Assembly (NCBI GenBank): GCA_045657945.1
Contig: JAZOUB010000001.1
Span: forward strand, 108,781-172,780
Origin: HGM04593 sp045657945
GTDB taxonomy: Bacteria > Bacteroidota > Bacteroidia > Bacteroidales > Bacteroidaceae
DNA: 64,000 nucleotides
Direction: 5' to 3'
Within the stretch, counting starts at the first letter, position 1, and each line of letters opens with the position of its first letter. Of this stretch, positions 34,838-43,872 are shown one piece after another. The notes beneath the pieces were generated by a model. It saw only the letters and a list, made by a program, of their open reading frames with translations, did no database searches and was not told the DNA's origin. The translations under genes were made by a program, and so were the position numbers.

Positions 34838-36217
34838 TTATTTATAAATTTTCAGATACTTGCCGGCACGGATGTTGGAGTTCTTCATGTTGTTCCATTT
34901 CATGATTTGCTTTACGGATACCTTGTATTTCAAGGCAATGCCACCAAGCGTCTCGCCGTTCTTTATCTTATGGCGTATGAGGTTTCCGGCACCATTATTC
35001 TCCTTTGCCTCCTTGAGCATCTTGTCAATATCTACTTTGGGGAAGTATTTATCGACATCGTGGTTATATACCTCTTCTTCCTTCTCCAGGAATTTGGTTA
35101 TGGTATTGTTGGTGAGACGCAGGATGTATGTCTCGTTCTCGCCCGGAATGATGTCCTTGATGAACTGAGGATTCAGTGCCCTAATCTCCTCAATGTCTGT
35201 ACCGCAGACTTCGGCAATCTGTTTGAAGTGTAGGTTTTTGTTTATGTGTATGGTGTCTGTCGCAATGGGGATATTGGGCTCCATTGGGCAAATGCCGTGA
35301 TCCTCATAAAAGGTCATGATGTAGTTGGCTGCTATGAAACCGGGCAGGTAGCCACGTGTTTCATTGGGCAACCATGGATATATTTTCCAGAAGTCTGTAT
35401 TTCCACCTGAACGCTTAATCGCTTTCTTGACATTACCGGGTCCACAGTTGTAGGCTGCTATAGCAAGTTCCCAACTCTGGAACATGTCGTACAGATCCTT
35501 GAGGTAGAGAAGTGCTGCTGTTGTGGATTTTATCGGGTCAAAGCGCTCGTCAATGTAATTGTTCGCCTTCAATCCATAAAGCTTTCCTGTTGTGAACATG
35601 AACTGCCACAATCCTTTTGCACCCATTCTCGATGCGGCTTTGGGATTCAGAGCCGATTCAATGATTGGCAGGTATTTCAGCTCGTGTGGAACCCCAAGGC
35701 GGTCTATCTCCTCTTCAATGATAGGAAAATAGAATTCTGATATTCCAAGCAGGTATGATACCTGTGAACGTCCCTTCTTGGTATAACGGTCAATGCAACT
35801 GCGTACAACGTTGTTGTATGGCATGCGTACTATGGTGGGCATGCTTGCAAGTCGCTTTGCATACATGGTGTCTGTGATGACAATGCTCTCCCAACCGGAA
35901 GCGTCGCATTCGAGTTTGCGGAGCATGTTGCGTGCTTGCCAACTGTTGAGCAGGCTGTCTATATCTGCGTTCATACTCTCGGGTATTCCGTATGAATATC
36001 CAGCGCCGGTCATTGTGTCAAGGTCAACTTCGTATCTTACAGTGGTGGCAATTGTACGTGGAGTAGTCATGTGACTTGCCCACGCACTGTCATTGATTGT
36101 TGCAGCTTCGCCCGTTTCAACCGGCTCAGTGCTATTTGCCGTAGTCTTGAACAGACTACATGAATGTAATGCTGTAATGATTGTGAGGGTGAATATTGTT
36201 GTTGTGATCTTTTTCAT
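34838..36217 (-). CDS. Lytic transglycosylase lipoprotein with LysM (MltD-like)
   Basis: 459 aa. The signal peptide ends in a lipobox (ITALHSC, acylated Cys about residue 20), so it is outer-membrane anchored. The SLT catalytic domain spans about 170-320: the catalytic Glu is in LPIIESALNPKAASRMGAKG, followed by LWQFMFTTGKLYGL and AIAAYNCGPGNVKKAI. Two LysM-like units come after it, a weak one (FKQIAEVCGTDIEEIRALNP) and a clear C-terminal one (HKIKNGETLGGIALKYKVSV). It cleaves peptidoglycan strands to 1,6-anhydro ends. It lies 4 nt from both neighbours, in an operon with DUF5683 and RelA/SpoT. Confidence 0.93.
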   Translation of the reverse strand: MKKITTTIFTLTIITALHSCSLFKTTANSTEPVETGEAATINDSAWASHMTTPRTIATTVRYEVDLDTMTGAGYSYGIPESMNADIDSLLNSWQARNMLRKLECDASGWESIVITDTMYAKRLASMPTIVRMPYNNVVRSCIDRYTKKGRSQVSYLLGISEFYFPIIEEEIDRLGVPHELKYLPIIESALNPKAASRMGAKGLWQFMFTTGKLYGLKANNYIDERFDPIKSTTAALLYLKDLYDMFQSWELAIAAYNCGPGNVKKAIKRSGGNTDFWKIYPWLPNETRGYLPGFIAANYIMTFYEDHGICPMEPNIPIATDTIHINKNLHFKQIAEVCGTDIEEIRALNPQFIKDIIPGENETYILRLTNNTITKFLEKEEEVYNHDVDKYFPKVDIDKMLKEAKENNGAGNLIRHKIKNGETLGGIALKYKVSVKQIMKWNNMKNSNIRAGKYLKIYK

Positions 36218-36221
36218 TGTA

Positions 36222-36995
36222 TCAGAAACTAATGTTCAGGTTTAAGCCATAATAGTCGTTGTCGGTCACCTGTCGGGTATTTATTATTTGAGGCTCAATG
36301 CTAAGGTGTATGTCGTTACTGATGTCGAAATGAGATAACTGCGCATCTACATACGCATCAATCACGGAGAGTGCATATACTCCAATGAATGAGAATATAC
36401 TCAAATCGCGCCAACGGCGGTAACGGTCTTTTCTCTTCTTGAAAACCTCTTTCAGATACTCCTGATTCGCGTCGAAATCGTACCCGGGGCGAAAGAAATC
36501 CTTGTAGGAGTCTGTATTGGGGTCGCTGTCCATAATATCAAGGTAGGCCTGCCTGTAATCCTTGTACATCTGTCCGTTCCAATTGTAGGCATATAGGCAT
36601 CCGACAAATCCGCCATACACAATTGGCAGTTTCCAGAATTTACGGTTATATATTTGTCCGCCTCCGGGGAATACCAAGGCAATCCATGTTGCTGTTGAAG
36701 GGTCGGGTTTCCTTATTTTCAGCCGCTCGCTGTTGTCCTTTCCGTTTGCGAAGTCTATACTGTCGTTTCCGGCTCCGGTTGTTGCAATGGTTATCTCGTT
36801 GTATGTACTGTCCATTACATGAATGTCAGGTTTGAATATCCTTTCATGCCTGATGGTTAGCGTGTCGTCCAATGTCCTGGTCGGCAGCAGAGTCATTGCT
36901 TTTGTTTCGGCAACCTGTGCAGAGGCACCTGTCGCCATAACAAAAAGCATGGTGAGTATATACGTGAGCTTGTATTTTAACCGTTGGATTGCCAC
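36222..36995 (-). CDS. DUF5683 membrane protein
   Basis: 257 aa. N-terminal hydrophobic signal or anchor (YILTMLFVMATGASA). A central part matches DUF5683: ATWIALVFPGGGQIYNRKFW, then KLPIVYGGFVGCLYAYNW, with two short membrane segments and a third near YRRWRDLSIFSFIGVYALSV. The family has no known function and is regularly found after parB in Bacteroidetes. The frame opens with GTG at 36995, only 6 nt after the parB stop. An internal ATG (MLFVMATG) would cut the hydrophobic segment, so I keep the GTG. Confidence 0.82.
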   Translation of the reverse strand: MAIQRLKYKLTYILTMLFVMATGASAQVAETKAMTLLPTRTLDDTLTIRHERIFKPDIHVMDSTYNEITIATTGAGNDSIDFANGKDNSERLKIRKPDPSTATWIALVFPGGGQIYNRKFWKLPIVYGGFVGCLYAYNWNGQMYKDYRQAYLDIMDSDPNTDSYKDFFRPGYDFDANQEYLKEVFKKRKDRYRRWRDLSIFSFIGVYALSVIDAYVDAQLSHFDISNDIHLSIEPQIINTRQVTDNDYYGLNLNISF

Positions 36996-37001
36996 AATAT
37001 G

Positions 37002-37886
37002 CTATTGGTTAAGCCTGTCGAATATTGAGATAATGCGTTCAAGTTCCTTCTCGTTCTTGAATTTGATGCTTATTTTTCCACTGCCCTTGGCTGTGCATGT
37101 CATCTGTACCGGTGCCTGGAAGAAGTTCGTGAGCTGCTTTTTCAGCTGGTGATACACCTCGTCCTGTTTCTTCTCTGCAGCTACCTTTTTTGTAGCAACA
37201 TGCGTGTCTTCACCCTCTTTCATGCGTCGTGTAATCTCTTCCACCTCGCGCACGCTGTAGTTGTTTTGCTCAATTTCGTGGAACAATTTTATCTGCTCAC
37301 TGTGGGAGTCGAGTGAGAGTAAAGCCTTGGCATGTCCCATGTCAATGACTTTCTCCTTGAGGGCCATCTGTATTGCTGCAGGTAATTTCAGTAGGCGAAG
37401 GAAGTTTGCAATAGTGGCACGTCCTTTACCGATACGCTTGCTGAGCTGCTCCTGTGACAGGTTATGCTGCTCAATGAGTTGCTGGTATGCAAGAGCTACC
37501 TCAAGTGCGTTAAGGTCTTCGCGCTGTATGTTCTCAATGAGAGCCATCTCCATAGTCTCCTCATCGTCGGCCTTGAGGATGTATGCGGGTATGGTACTCT
37601 TGCCTGCGAGCTGGGATGCACGGAATCGTCTCTCACCGGCAATAATCTGGTAGGTGCCATCCTCCATCTTGCGCAGTGTGATTGGCTGTATCACGCCAAG
37701 TTCCTTGATTGAGTCGGCGAGCTCCTGCAATGCTTCTTCGTTGAAATCACGGCGTGGCTGGTTGGGATTTGCAAAAATCTTGCCCATCTCAATCTCTCCT
37801 ATCGATGATGAGCCTGATGTGCGGACAGCTTCGGTTGAAATTAGTGCGTCAAGTCCGCGTCCGAGTGTGAATTTCTGTTTTGCCAT
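37002..37886 (-). CDS. parB: Chromosome-partitioning protein ParB
   Basis: 294 aa. A CTP-binding clamp that loads at parS sites. The N-terminal domain has NPNQPRRDFNEEALQELADS and IIAGERRFRASQLAG (the GERRxRA nucleotide motif). The helix-turn-helix is NLSQEQLSKRIGKGRATIAN, then FLRLLKLPAAI (about 145-175). A basic linker leads to a C-terminal dimer domain. Follows parA by 15 nt. I found no convincing parS (TGTTnCACGTGnAACA-like) inside the window. Confidence 0.95.
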   Translation of the reverse strand: MAKQKFTLGRGLDALISTEAVRTSGSSSIGEIEMGKIFANPNQPRRDFNEEALQELADSIKELGVIQPITLRKMEDGTYQIIAGERRFRASQLAGKSTIPAYILKADDEETMEMALIENIQREDLNALEVALAYQQLIEQHNLSQEQLSKRIGKGRATIANFLRLLKLPAAIQMALKEKVIDMGHAKALLSLDSHSEQIKLFHEIEQNNYSVREVEEITRRMKEGEDTHVATKKVAAEKKQDEVYHQLKKQLTNFFQAPVQMTCTAKGSGKISIKFKNEKELERIISIFDRLNQ

Positions 37887-37901
37887 TTTGGTAATCGTGT
37901 C

Positions 37902-38666
37902 TTAGTCGTTTCTGCTGAGTATCTCTTCGGCCAATGCCAGATAATTCTTCGCACCGGTTGATTCTGCATCATACATCAGTGCCGGTATGCCCATGCTCGG
38001 TGCTTCGCCCAATCTGATGTTACGTTGTATTACGGTTTCAAAAACAAGTTCCCTGAAGTGCTTCTTTACCTCGTTATAGACCTGGTTGCTCAATCTCAGG
38101 CGTGAGTTGAACATGGTGAGCAGGAATCCCTCGATGTCGAGTGATGGGTTCAGGTTTGACTTGATGATTTTGATTGTGTTCAACAGCTTGCTGATGCCTT
38201 CGAGCGCAAAATATTCGCACTGTACCGGTATGATTACTGAGTCTGCAGCAGTGAGTGAGTTTACTGTGATGAGACCCAGTGAAGGCGAACAGTCAATAAG
38301 GATGTAGTCATATTTCTCCTTGATTGGCGCCAATGCCTCACGCATGATTTTCTCCCTGTTTGGCATATCAAGCATCTCAATCTCTGCTCCTACAAGGTCA
38401 ATGTGTGACGGGATTATGTCTAATCCTTTTACACTTATAGGTATGATGCTTTCCTGTGCAACGGCTTTGTTGATAAGACACTCGTAAATTGAACTCTCAA
38501 TCTCTCTTATGTCAATGCCAAGACCCGACGAGGCGTTTGCCTGTGGGTCGGCGTCAATAACCAATACCTTCTTTTCAAAGGCAGCGAGCGATGCTGCAAG
38601 GTTAATGGCTGTTGTTGTTTTGCCAACGCCACCCTTCTGGTTTGCCAGTGCTATAATCTTTCCCAT
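37902..38666 (-). CDS. parA: Chromosome-partitioning ATPase ParA (Soj)
   Basis: 254 aa. The deviant Walker A LANQKGGVGKTTTAINLAAS is at the very start (about 7-26), Walker A' is VIDADPQANASSGLG, and Walker B is YILIDCSPSLGLITVNSL. There is no N-terminal DNA-binding extension, so it is the chromosomal Soj type. It drives segregation of the origin together with ParB. It is first in the block parA-parB-DUF5683-MltD-like-RelA/SpoT. Presence of parAB hints that the origin may be in the neighbourhood, but none is visible here. Confidence 0.95.
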   Translation of the reverse strand: MGKIIALANQKGGVGKTTTAINLAASLAAFEKKVLVIDADPQANASSGLGIDIREIESSIYECLINKAVAQESIIPISVKGLDIIPSHIDLVGAEIEMLDMPNREKIMREALAPIKEKYDYILIDCSPSLGLITVNSLTAADSVIIPVQCEYFALEGISKLLNTIKIIKSNLNPSLDIEGFLLTMFNSRLRLSNQVYNEVKKHFRELVFETVIQRNIRLGEAPSMGIPALMYDAESTGAKNYLALAEEILSRND

Positions 38667-38750
38667 TTTGTCTTAATTATTTAGTGTGAATCCGGATGGG
38701 GTATGCTCTCCGAACCCGAACTCGGACAATAATATACGAATTTATATCGG

Positions 38751-38758
38751 CAAAGGTA
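38751..38758 (-). promoter_or_regulatory. Candidate -7 box for the parAB block (TACCTTTG)
   Basis: On the minus strand, 85 nt before the parA ATG; exact TAnnTTTG. The -33 position is not a good match. Confidence 0.45.
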
Positions 38759-38857
38759 GTAAAAAAAGTTCGTTGGAGATAGAAAAAGCGCCTATACTTA
38801 TTAACAACTATATATAATAATTATTAAAATAAGAAATAATATGTTACCCGTGTATAA

Positions 38858-38889
38858 AACAAGCAGCACAATGCATTGCGCTGCTTGTT
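38858..38889 (-). terminator. Terminator of the GH84 gene
   Basis: AACAAGCAGC pairs with GCTGCTTGTT around an inner CAATGCATTG palindrome, with one A-C mismatch. It lies 27 nt past the GH84 stop. Confidence 0.6.
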
Positions 38890-38915
38890 AAGGGGTTGTG
38901 TGTGAATTGTATAAC

Positions 38916-41816
38916 TTATTCCATGAGGAACTTGTATGTGTACACGGCTGTGCTGATTGTGGCCTTTACGATGTAAGGGCTGCCTTTTGACAGTCCTGCT
39001 ATTGACAGACTGTTGCCTTTACTGCTTCTAATCAATGCACCCTCGGTGGTGTATATCTCCATGAATGTCACATTGTTCCCTGTTGTAATGACACTGTTTT
39101 CTATTCTGAATGTAATTCTTTCTGCTCCAATATTCTCAACGGATGTGTCATCGCCTTTTCTCACGATCTTCACAGTGTAGCTCTCGCTGCGTGCAACGCC
39201 TTTGGCTTCAAGTCTGTCGCCCGATACGACAATGTAGCTTGCGCCGTTCTTTGCTGCCGACTGTGTCCATTGGATAGACCACATTCCACCCATTCTGGTG
39301 AGCAGGTATGTGTTCCAGTCGGCATAGTATTGGTTGGTGCCGAACACACCATATTCGTTGATGTACCTGCCGTCGGCGTTGCTGGTTATCTTGTAGCAGT
39401 TGCCACCGCTTGCATCGGGTGTAATCTTCCACTCCTGTGCTTCGGTTGGCTCTGCAATCTCCTTGAATGTCGGTGTGCCGCCACTGCCATTGATATTGGT
39501 GTTTGTAAGGTAACGCTCGCCGTCCATGATGTAATAGACCTCATTGTTTTCAATGAATGGCTCGTTGGCAGTGTCACCAAGTGGAATGATGTCGAAGATA
39601 TACTTGTCGGGCAGTGCATTTGTGTTGCCTTTCTGTATCTGTGTGCCGTTTACTGTCCAGAATGCGGTGCCGGCGCTGCCGCCGTTCTGAATGGCGTATT
39701 TGCCGTTTGCAAGCAGTGTGATGTCGTATGTATGCCATACCGCCTCGTACGGGTTGGTGGCATCGCTGACTGTGAAGCTTCCGTTCTCGTTGAGGTAGCG
39801 GTTGTCCTCAAGGTTGATTATCTTGAATCGGTTGGTGGCTCCATCCAGTGCGATCTTCCACTCCTGGTTCTGTGGGCGGATGTTGTCCAGCTCGGCTTGG
39901 AAAACAGGCTTTGTTCCGGCAGCCTTGTTGTTGTTTGTAAGGTACTTGCCGTTGTACATGATGTGGTATGTACCGTTCTCAAGAACCTGTGCGGGGAAGA
40001 CATCAGTGCGGTAGTCATAGATCTCCTTGTACTCGGCAGCGAGTGTGCCTATGATGTTCTTCATGAATGGTTCGATGTGCACTGTTCCGACAGCAGGTGT
40101 GGCAACTCGTAAAGAACCTGCAAAATCGCGTGAGCGGAGTGCTGCCTGCGCTTCATCGTATTCCTTGTATTTCAAGTAGTTGTCGATGAAACTCTCAGGG
40201 TCTTTATTTGTGAGCGCATTGTTCATTTCAATAATGCATACTCCCTTTTGTCCAAGATATTTCATTGACTCTATCCATGGCTTGATTTCGCTTGTCAGGG
40301 CAGGAGCCTCATCGGTTGTCAGCAGTGTCTCGGCAGTGCTTACCAACTTGTAGAACTGCTCGCCGACAGCTGCGTATGCGGCCTCTCTGTCTGTTGCAAG
40401 CTTGCTGTTGTATGTCTCCTTTGCTGCAACAAATTCTGGCGACTCGTCCATGCGGCGCAGTCCGTGTGTATTCGCTCCCAGGTCAACATTGTTTTCGCAG
40501 AAGAAACGGAAAGCCTCGTAGTTCTCGGGCATCAGGTACTTCATTGCAGCCTCCCACGATGCGTTTGAGTCATAGGCCGGCATGTTCCATGTGTAGTCGG
40601 CAATGCTGAAGAGTGATACCTTTGATGCCTCGGCATACTCCATAGGGTTTGAAACGAAACCTGACAGCATGTCGGCGATATTCAGGTCGTTGCCGTAGGT
40701 GGGGCCCATAAGCAGGTGGTTGATGCAGTAGTCGCTCACAGGGTAGTTGAGCCAGATGTATGCCTTGCGCTTTATCTGGTTGTTGATCCATGTCATGTCG
40801 CTGTAGTTAATCATATCCACAACGCTGTTTCCAGTCCACATGATGTTGATGTCGCTGTTCATCATAGTGCCGAGTGCCGGCAGGTAGATGCTGTTTGCCC
40901 AACCGCGGTTGTACTGTGTAGGGCATATTGTGAGTGGCTTTACATCGGGGTAGGCCTTTCTCAGTTCCGCAGCAATGTAGTTCATCAGCTCGGCCTGCTC
41001 GTCGCCGTGTGTTCCGTCATCGCCCCAAAGGTCGTCCCAGAACACGGCGAAGCTTCTCACGCCAAGCTCGCACATCGCCTTGAGTTTGTTCACGATGTTG
41101 GCCCTGTCGGTGTCGTTCCACTGTATATCCTCGCCCGGATGGATTGCCCACATGAACTCAATCTTATTTGCTTTTGCCACATTTACATACTCTGTAATTT
41201 TCTTGGCAAGGTCGGCAGGGTATTCCTCGCGCCATTTGCTCTTGTGGTAAGCATCGTCCTTGGGACCGTAGATGTATACGTTCATCTTCATCTCGCCGAA
41301 CATCTCAAGGAGTCCCATGCGGTCAGCTTCGCTGTAGGGGTTACCATAGTAACCCTCTACAAGTCCGCGCTGTGGTACGCTGGGGTAGTCGGTGATGGTG
41401 GCGCACATCACGTTAGGCTGTGATGCCATTTGTGTGAATGTCTGCACGCCGTAGTATGTTCCCGAACCGTCGTTACCGGCAATGATAACCTTGTCTTTTT
41501 CCACTGCAAGATAGTAACCTTCGGCCTTTTGCGGGATGAGGCTCTCGTATGCAGCCACAGCTACATCGCCACGCTCACCGATGACAAGCTCTACAGCGCC
41601 GTCGGTAGTGCTAAAATTTTTCTTGAAAAGATTCACTGCATCTGCATCAGCGTCGGCCTCGCCTGTGATTGTGTAGCTTGCGCTGTTCTCAAATGCTGTC
41701 TCATTGCCCCAGGCTATACTTTGGGGAATAGGGTAGATTTTGACTGTCTGTGCGTTTGCGTTGAATGATATTGCCGTGAATATCAGTGCGGAAATACCGA
41801 GAAACAGTTTTTTCAT
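38916..41816 (-). CDS. Secreted GH84 beta-N-acetylglucosaminidase with lectin-like repeats
   Basis: 966 aa. Signal peptide MKKLFLGISALIFTAISFNANA, then an N-terminal hexosaminidase-like alpha/beta domain (about 24-140). The GH84 barrel follows, opening with QRGLVEGYYGNPYSEADRMG and carrying the catalytic Asp pair D261-D262 in FAVFWDDLWGDDG. It removes terminal GlcNAc from glycans or glycoproteins by substrate-assisted catalysis. A helical region follows, then two tandem beta-trefoil-like units (about 608-745 and 757-893; compare GTYHIMYNGKYLTNN with EVYYIMDGERYLTNT). A short C-terminal domain (YTTEGALIRSSKGNSL, then YTYKFLME) resembles a type IX sorting tail. Family is certain; natural substrate, probably mucin or host glycan, is inferred. 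Confidence 0.92.
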   Translation of the reverse strand: MKKLFLGISALIFTAISFNANAQTVKIYPIPQSIAWGNETAFENSASYTITGEADADADAVNLFKKNFSTTDGAVELVIGERGDVAVAAYESLIPQKAEGYYLAVEKDKVIIAGNDGSGTYYGVQTFTQMASQPNVMCATITDYPSVPQRGLVEGYYGNPYSEADRMGLLEMFGEMKMNVYIYGPKDDAYHKSKWREEYPADLAKKITEYVNVAKANKIEFMWAIHPGEDIQWNDTDRANIVNKLKAMCELGVRSFAVFWDDLWGDDGTHGDEQAELMNYIAAELRKAYPDVKPLTICPTQYNRGWANSIYLPALGTMMNSDINIMWTGNSVVDMINYSDMTWINNQIKRKAYIWLNYPVSDYCINHLLMGPTYGNDLNIADMLSGFVSNPMEYAEASKVSLFSIADYTWNMPAYDSNASWEAAMKYLMPENYEAFRFFCENNVDLGANTHGLRRMDESPEFVAAKETYNSKLATDREAAYAAVGEQFYKLVSTAETLLTTDEAPALTSEIKPWIESMKYLGQKGVCIIEMNNALTNKDPESFIDNYLKYKEYDEAQAALRSRDFAGSLRVATPAVGTVHIEPFMKNIIGTLAAEYKEIYDYRTDVFPAQVLENGTYHIMYNGKYLTNNNKAAGTKPVFQAELDNIRPQNQEWKIALDGATNRFKIINLEDNRYLNENGSFTVSDATNPYEAVWHTYDITLLANGKYAIQNGGSAGTAFWTVNGTQIQKGNTNALPDKYIFDIIPLGDTANEPFIENNEVYYIMDGERYLTNTNINGSGGTPTFKEIAEPTEAQEWKITPDASGGNCYKITSNADGRYINEYGVFGTNQYYADWNTYLLTRMGGMWSIQWTQSAAKNGASYIVVSGDRLEAKGVARSESYTVKIVRKGDDTSVENIGAERITFRIENSVITTGNNVTFMEIYTTEGALIRSSKGNSLSIAGLSKGSPYIVKATISTAVYTYKFLME

Positions 41817-41860
41817 ATTATCAATAAGTTATAATGTTTGCAATGTTTATACATTAAAAG

Positions 41861-41892
41861 CAAAAATAGTTATTCTGAGTGGAATAACCAAA
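41861..41892 (-). promoter_or_regulatory. Promoter of the GH84 gene
   Basis: On the minus strand, TTTG (41892-41889), 20 nt, then TATTTTTG (41868-41861): an exact Bacteroidetes promoter, about 40 nt of leader before the ATG. Confidence 0.7.
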
Positions 41893-41925
41893 TTTTTTGT
41901 ATCTTAGCGCCATAAACAGGAAAAG

Positions 41926-42708
41926 ATGAATGATAATATGGATAAAAAAGCTCGTATATTGGTATCCAATGATGACGGATACCTTGCTAAAGGAATAAAC
42001 TCTCTTGTTGAGGTGTTGCGCGAATTCGGAGATGTTGATGTTTTTGCGCCACATAAAGGCCGTTCGGGGCAAGGCTGTGCCATAACCAGCGAAGTGCCGG
42101 TAAAGCTGACTCCCATTACAGATGACAGGGATGCTCCTGTTCAAATATATTCCTGTACGGGTACTCCTTGCGATTGTGTAAAGGCTGCAATCGATGGAAG
42201 AATGGTCGAATACGACCTTGTAGTCGGTGGCATAAACCACGGTGACAACTCTGCTGTCAATGCTCACTATTCAGGAACTATGGGAGTTGTGCTCGAAGGC
42301 TGTATGAAGGGTATACCTTCCATCGCCTTTTCGCTCTGCTCGCACGATCCTGATGCCGATTTCACCCCAACTTACGACGTAATACGCAAGATTGTGGCAA
42401 AGGTGCTTGAAAAGGGGCTTCCCAAAGGCAGTTGTCTCAATGTCAATTTCCCCGATACTCCCTCGTATGCCGGCGTCAAGGTTTGTCGCCAGGCAATGGG
42501 GCGTTGGGTCAACGAATGGGAAGTTAAGGATGACCCGCGTGGCAGCAACGGGAAATGGCTGTTTCTCACCGGTGAATTTGTGGTAGATGATACCGACCCC
42601 GAAGCCGACCGTGTGGCGCTTGACAACAACTATGTGACGATAACTCCTATTTCCATAGACATGACTGATTACAAGCTGCTTGAAGAGATGAAGCAGTGGA
42701 ATCTTTGA
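41926..42708 (+). CDS. surE: 5'/3'-nucleotidase SurE
   Basis: 260 aa. A metal-dependent phosphatase acting on nucleoside monophosphates. The metal site is in ILVSNDDGYLAKGINSLVEV (about 9-28; Asp-Asp of NDDG). VFAPHKGRSGQGCAIT carries the conserved Ser/Gly loop, followed by YSCTGTPCDCVKAAID and VVGGINHGDNSAVNAHYSGT with the conserved Asn. Full length. It precedes lpxB by 12 nt on the same strand, a common Bacteroidetes pairing. Confidence 0.95.
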   Translation: MNDNMDKKARILVSNDDGYLAKGINSLVEVLREFGDVDVFAPHKGRSGQGCAITSEVPVKLTPITDDRDAPVQIYSCTGTPCDCVKAAIDGRMVEYDLVVGGINHGDNSAVNAHYSGTMGVVLEGCMKGIPSIAFSLCSHDPDADFTPTYDVIRKIVAKVLEKGLPKGSCLNVNFPDTPSYAGVKVCRQAMGRWVNEWEVKDDPRGSNGKWLFLTGEFVVDDTDPEADRVALDNNYVTITPISIDMTDYKLLEEMKQWNL

Positions 42709-42720
42709 TAAATAATAATA

Positions 42721-43872
42721 ATGAAATACTATCTCATTGTTGGTGAGGCATCGGGTGATTTGCATGCTTCGAATCTGATGAAATCCATAAAGGAACTCGA
42801 CAAGGATGCCGAATTCCGTTTCTTCGGCGGTGACCTGATGTCGGCAGTCGGCGGTACGCGTGTAAAACATTACCGCGAGCTGGCATATATGGGTTTTATT
42901 CCAGTGCTGCTGCATCTGAGGACAATCTTTGCCAATATGAAACTTTGCAAGAAGGATGTGGAACAGTGGAACCCCGATGCTCTAATTCTTGTCGATTATC
43001 CGGGTTTCAACCTCTCAATTGCGAAATATATACATAAGTACACCGATATTCCGGTCTATTATTATATCTCACCCAAAATATGGGCATGGAAGGAGCATAG
43101 AATAAAGAATATAAAGCGTGATATTGACGAGCTCTTTTCAATTTTGCCTTTTGAGATTGATTTCTTTGAGAAAAAACATGATTACAGAATAAACTATGTG
43201 GGAAACCCATGTGTGGATGCAGTAGATAATTTCAAACGCAACAGGGCTTTGACACGCAAAGATTTCCTGCATAATAACTCAATACCCGATAAACCCATAG
43301 TGGCTCTTCTTGCCGGTAGCCGTAAGCAGGAGATCAAGGCAAATCTGCCAATGATGATTGAGGCAATGAAACAATATCCGGATTACCAGCCGGTCATAGC
43401 CGGTGCTCCGGGCATTGACAAGGAGTTCTATGCACCTTTCTTGAATGATGGCGCAAAGATTGTCTTTGCACAGACCTATGACATACTCAACAATTCCCAC
43501 GCCGCATTAGTCACATCGGGAACTGCAACCTTGGAAACAGCACTTTTCAATGTGCCTCAGGTTGTGTGCTACGCAACTCCTATGGCAAAACTCTATTCGT
43601 GGCTCAAGAAGCACTTCCTCAAAGTTAAGTATGTTTCACTTGTGAATCTTGTTACTGACAGGGAGGTTGTGCGTGAACTGGTTGCTGCAGATATGAAATT
43701 GCAGAATGTTATTGACGAACTTGGCGCTCTGTTGCCCGAGGACAGCAAAAAAAGAACGGCTATGCTCGGTGAGTATAGCCGTATGATGGAGATTCTTGGC
43801 AAGCCCGGTGCATCGCAGCGTGCCGCCGAGAAGATGGTCTCTTTATTGTCAAAGAATACTGATCAGCGCTAA
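42721..43872 (+). CDS. lpxB: Lipid-A-disaccharide synthase
   Basis: 383 aa, a family GT19 glycosyltransferase joining UDP-diacylglucosamine and lipid X in lipid A synthesis at the inner membrane. The start MKYYLIVGEASGDLHASNLM is typical. FFGGDLMSAVGG, VDYPGFNLSIAKYI, YYISPKIWAWKEHRIKNIKR, LLAGSRKQEIKANLP and SGTATLETALFNVPQVVCY are all family motifs. Co-transcribed with surE. The last 24 bases overlap the end of cdsA on the other strand. Confidence 0.95.
   Translation: MKYYLIVGEASGDLHASNLMKSIKELDKDAEFRFFGGDLMSAVGGTRVKHYRELAYMGFIPVLLHLRTIFANMKLCKKDVEQWNPDALILVDYPGFNLSIAKYIHKYTDIPVYYYISPKIWAWKEHRIKNIKRDIDELFSILPFEIDFFEKKHDYRINYVGNPCVDAVDNFKRNRALTRKDFLHNNSIPDKPIVALLAGSRKQEIKANLPMMIEAMKQYPDYQPVIAGAPGIDKEFYAPFLNDGAKIVFAQTYDILNNSHAALVTSGTATLETALFNVPQVVCYATPMAKLYSWLKKHFLKVKYVSLVNLVTDREVVRELVAADMKLQNVIDELGALLPEDSKKRTAMLGEYSRMMEILGKPGASQRAAEKMVSLLSKNTDQR

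Noticed and set aside
39270..40112. Long plus-strand frame opposite the GH84 gene
   Set aside because: Shadow frame: Val/Cys-rich translation typical of reading antisense to a coding gene, and GH84 is certain.
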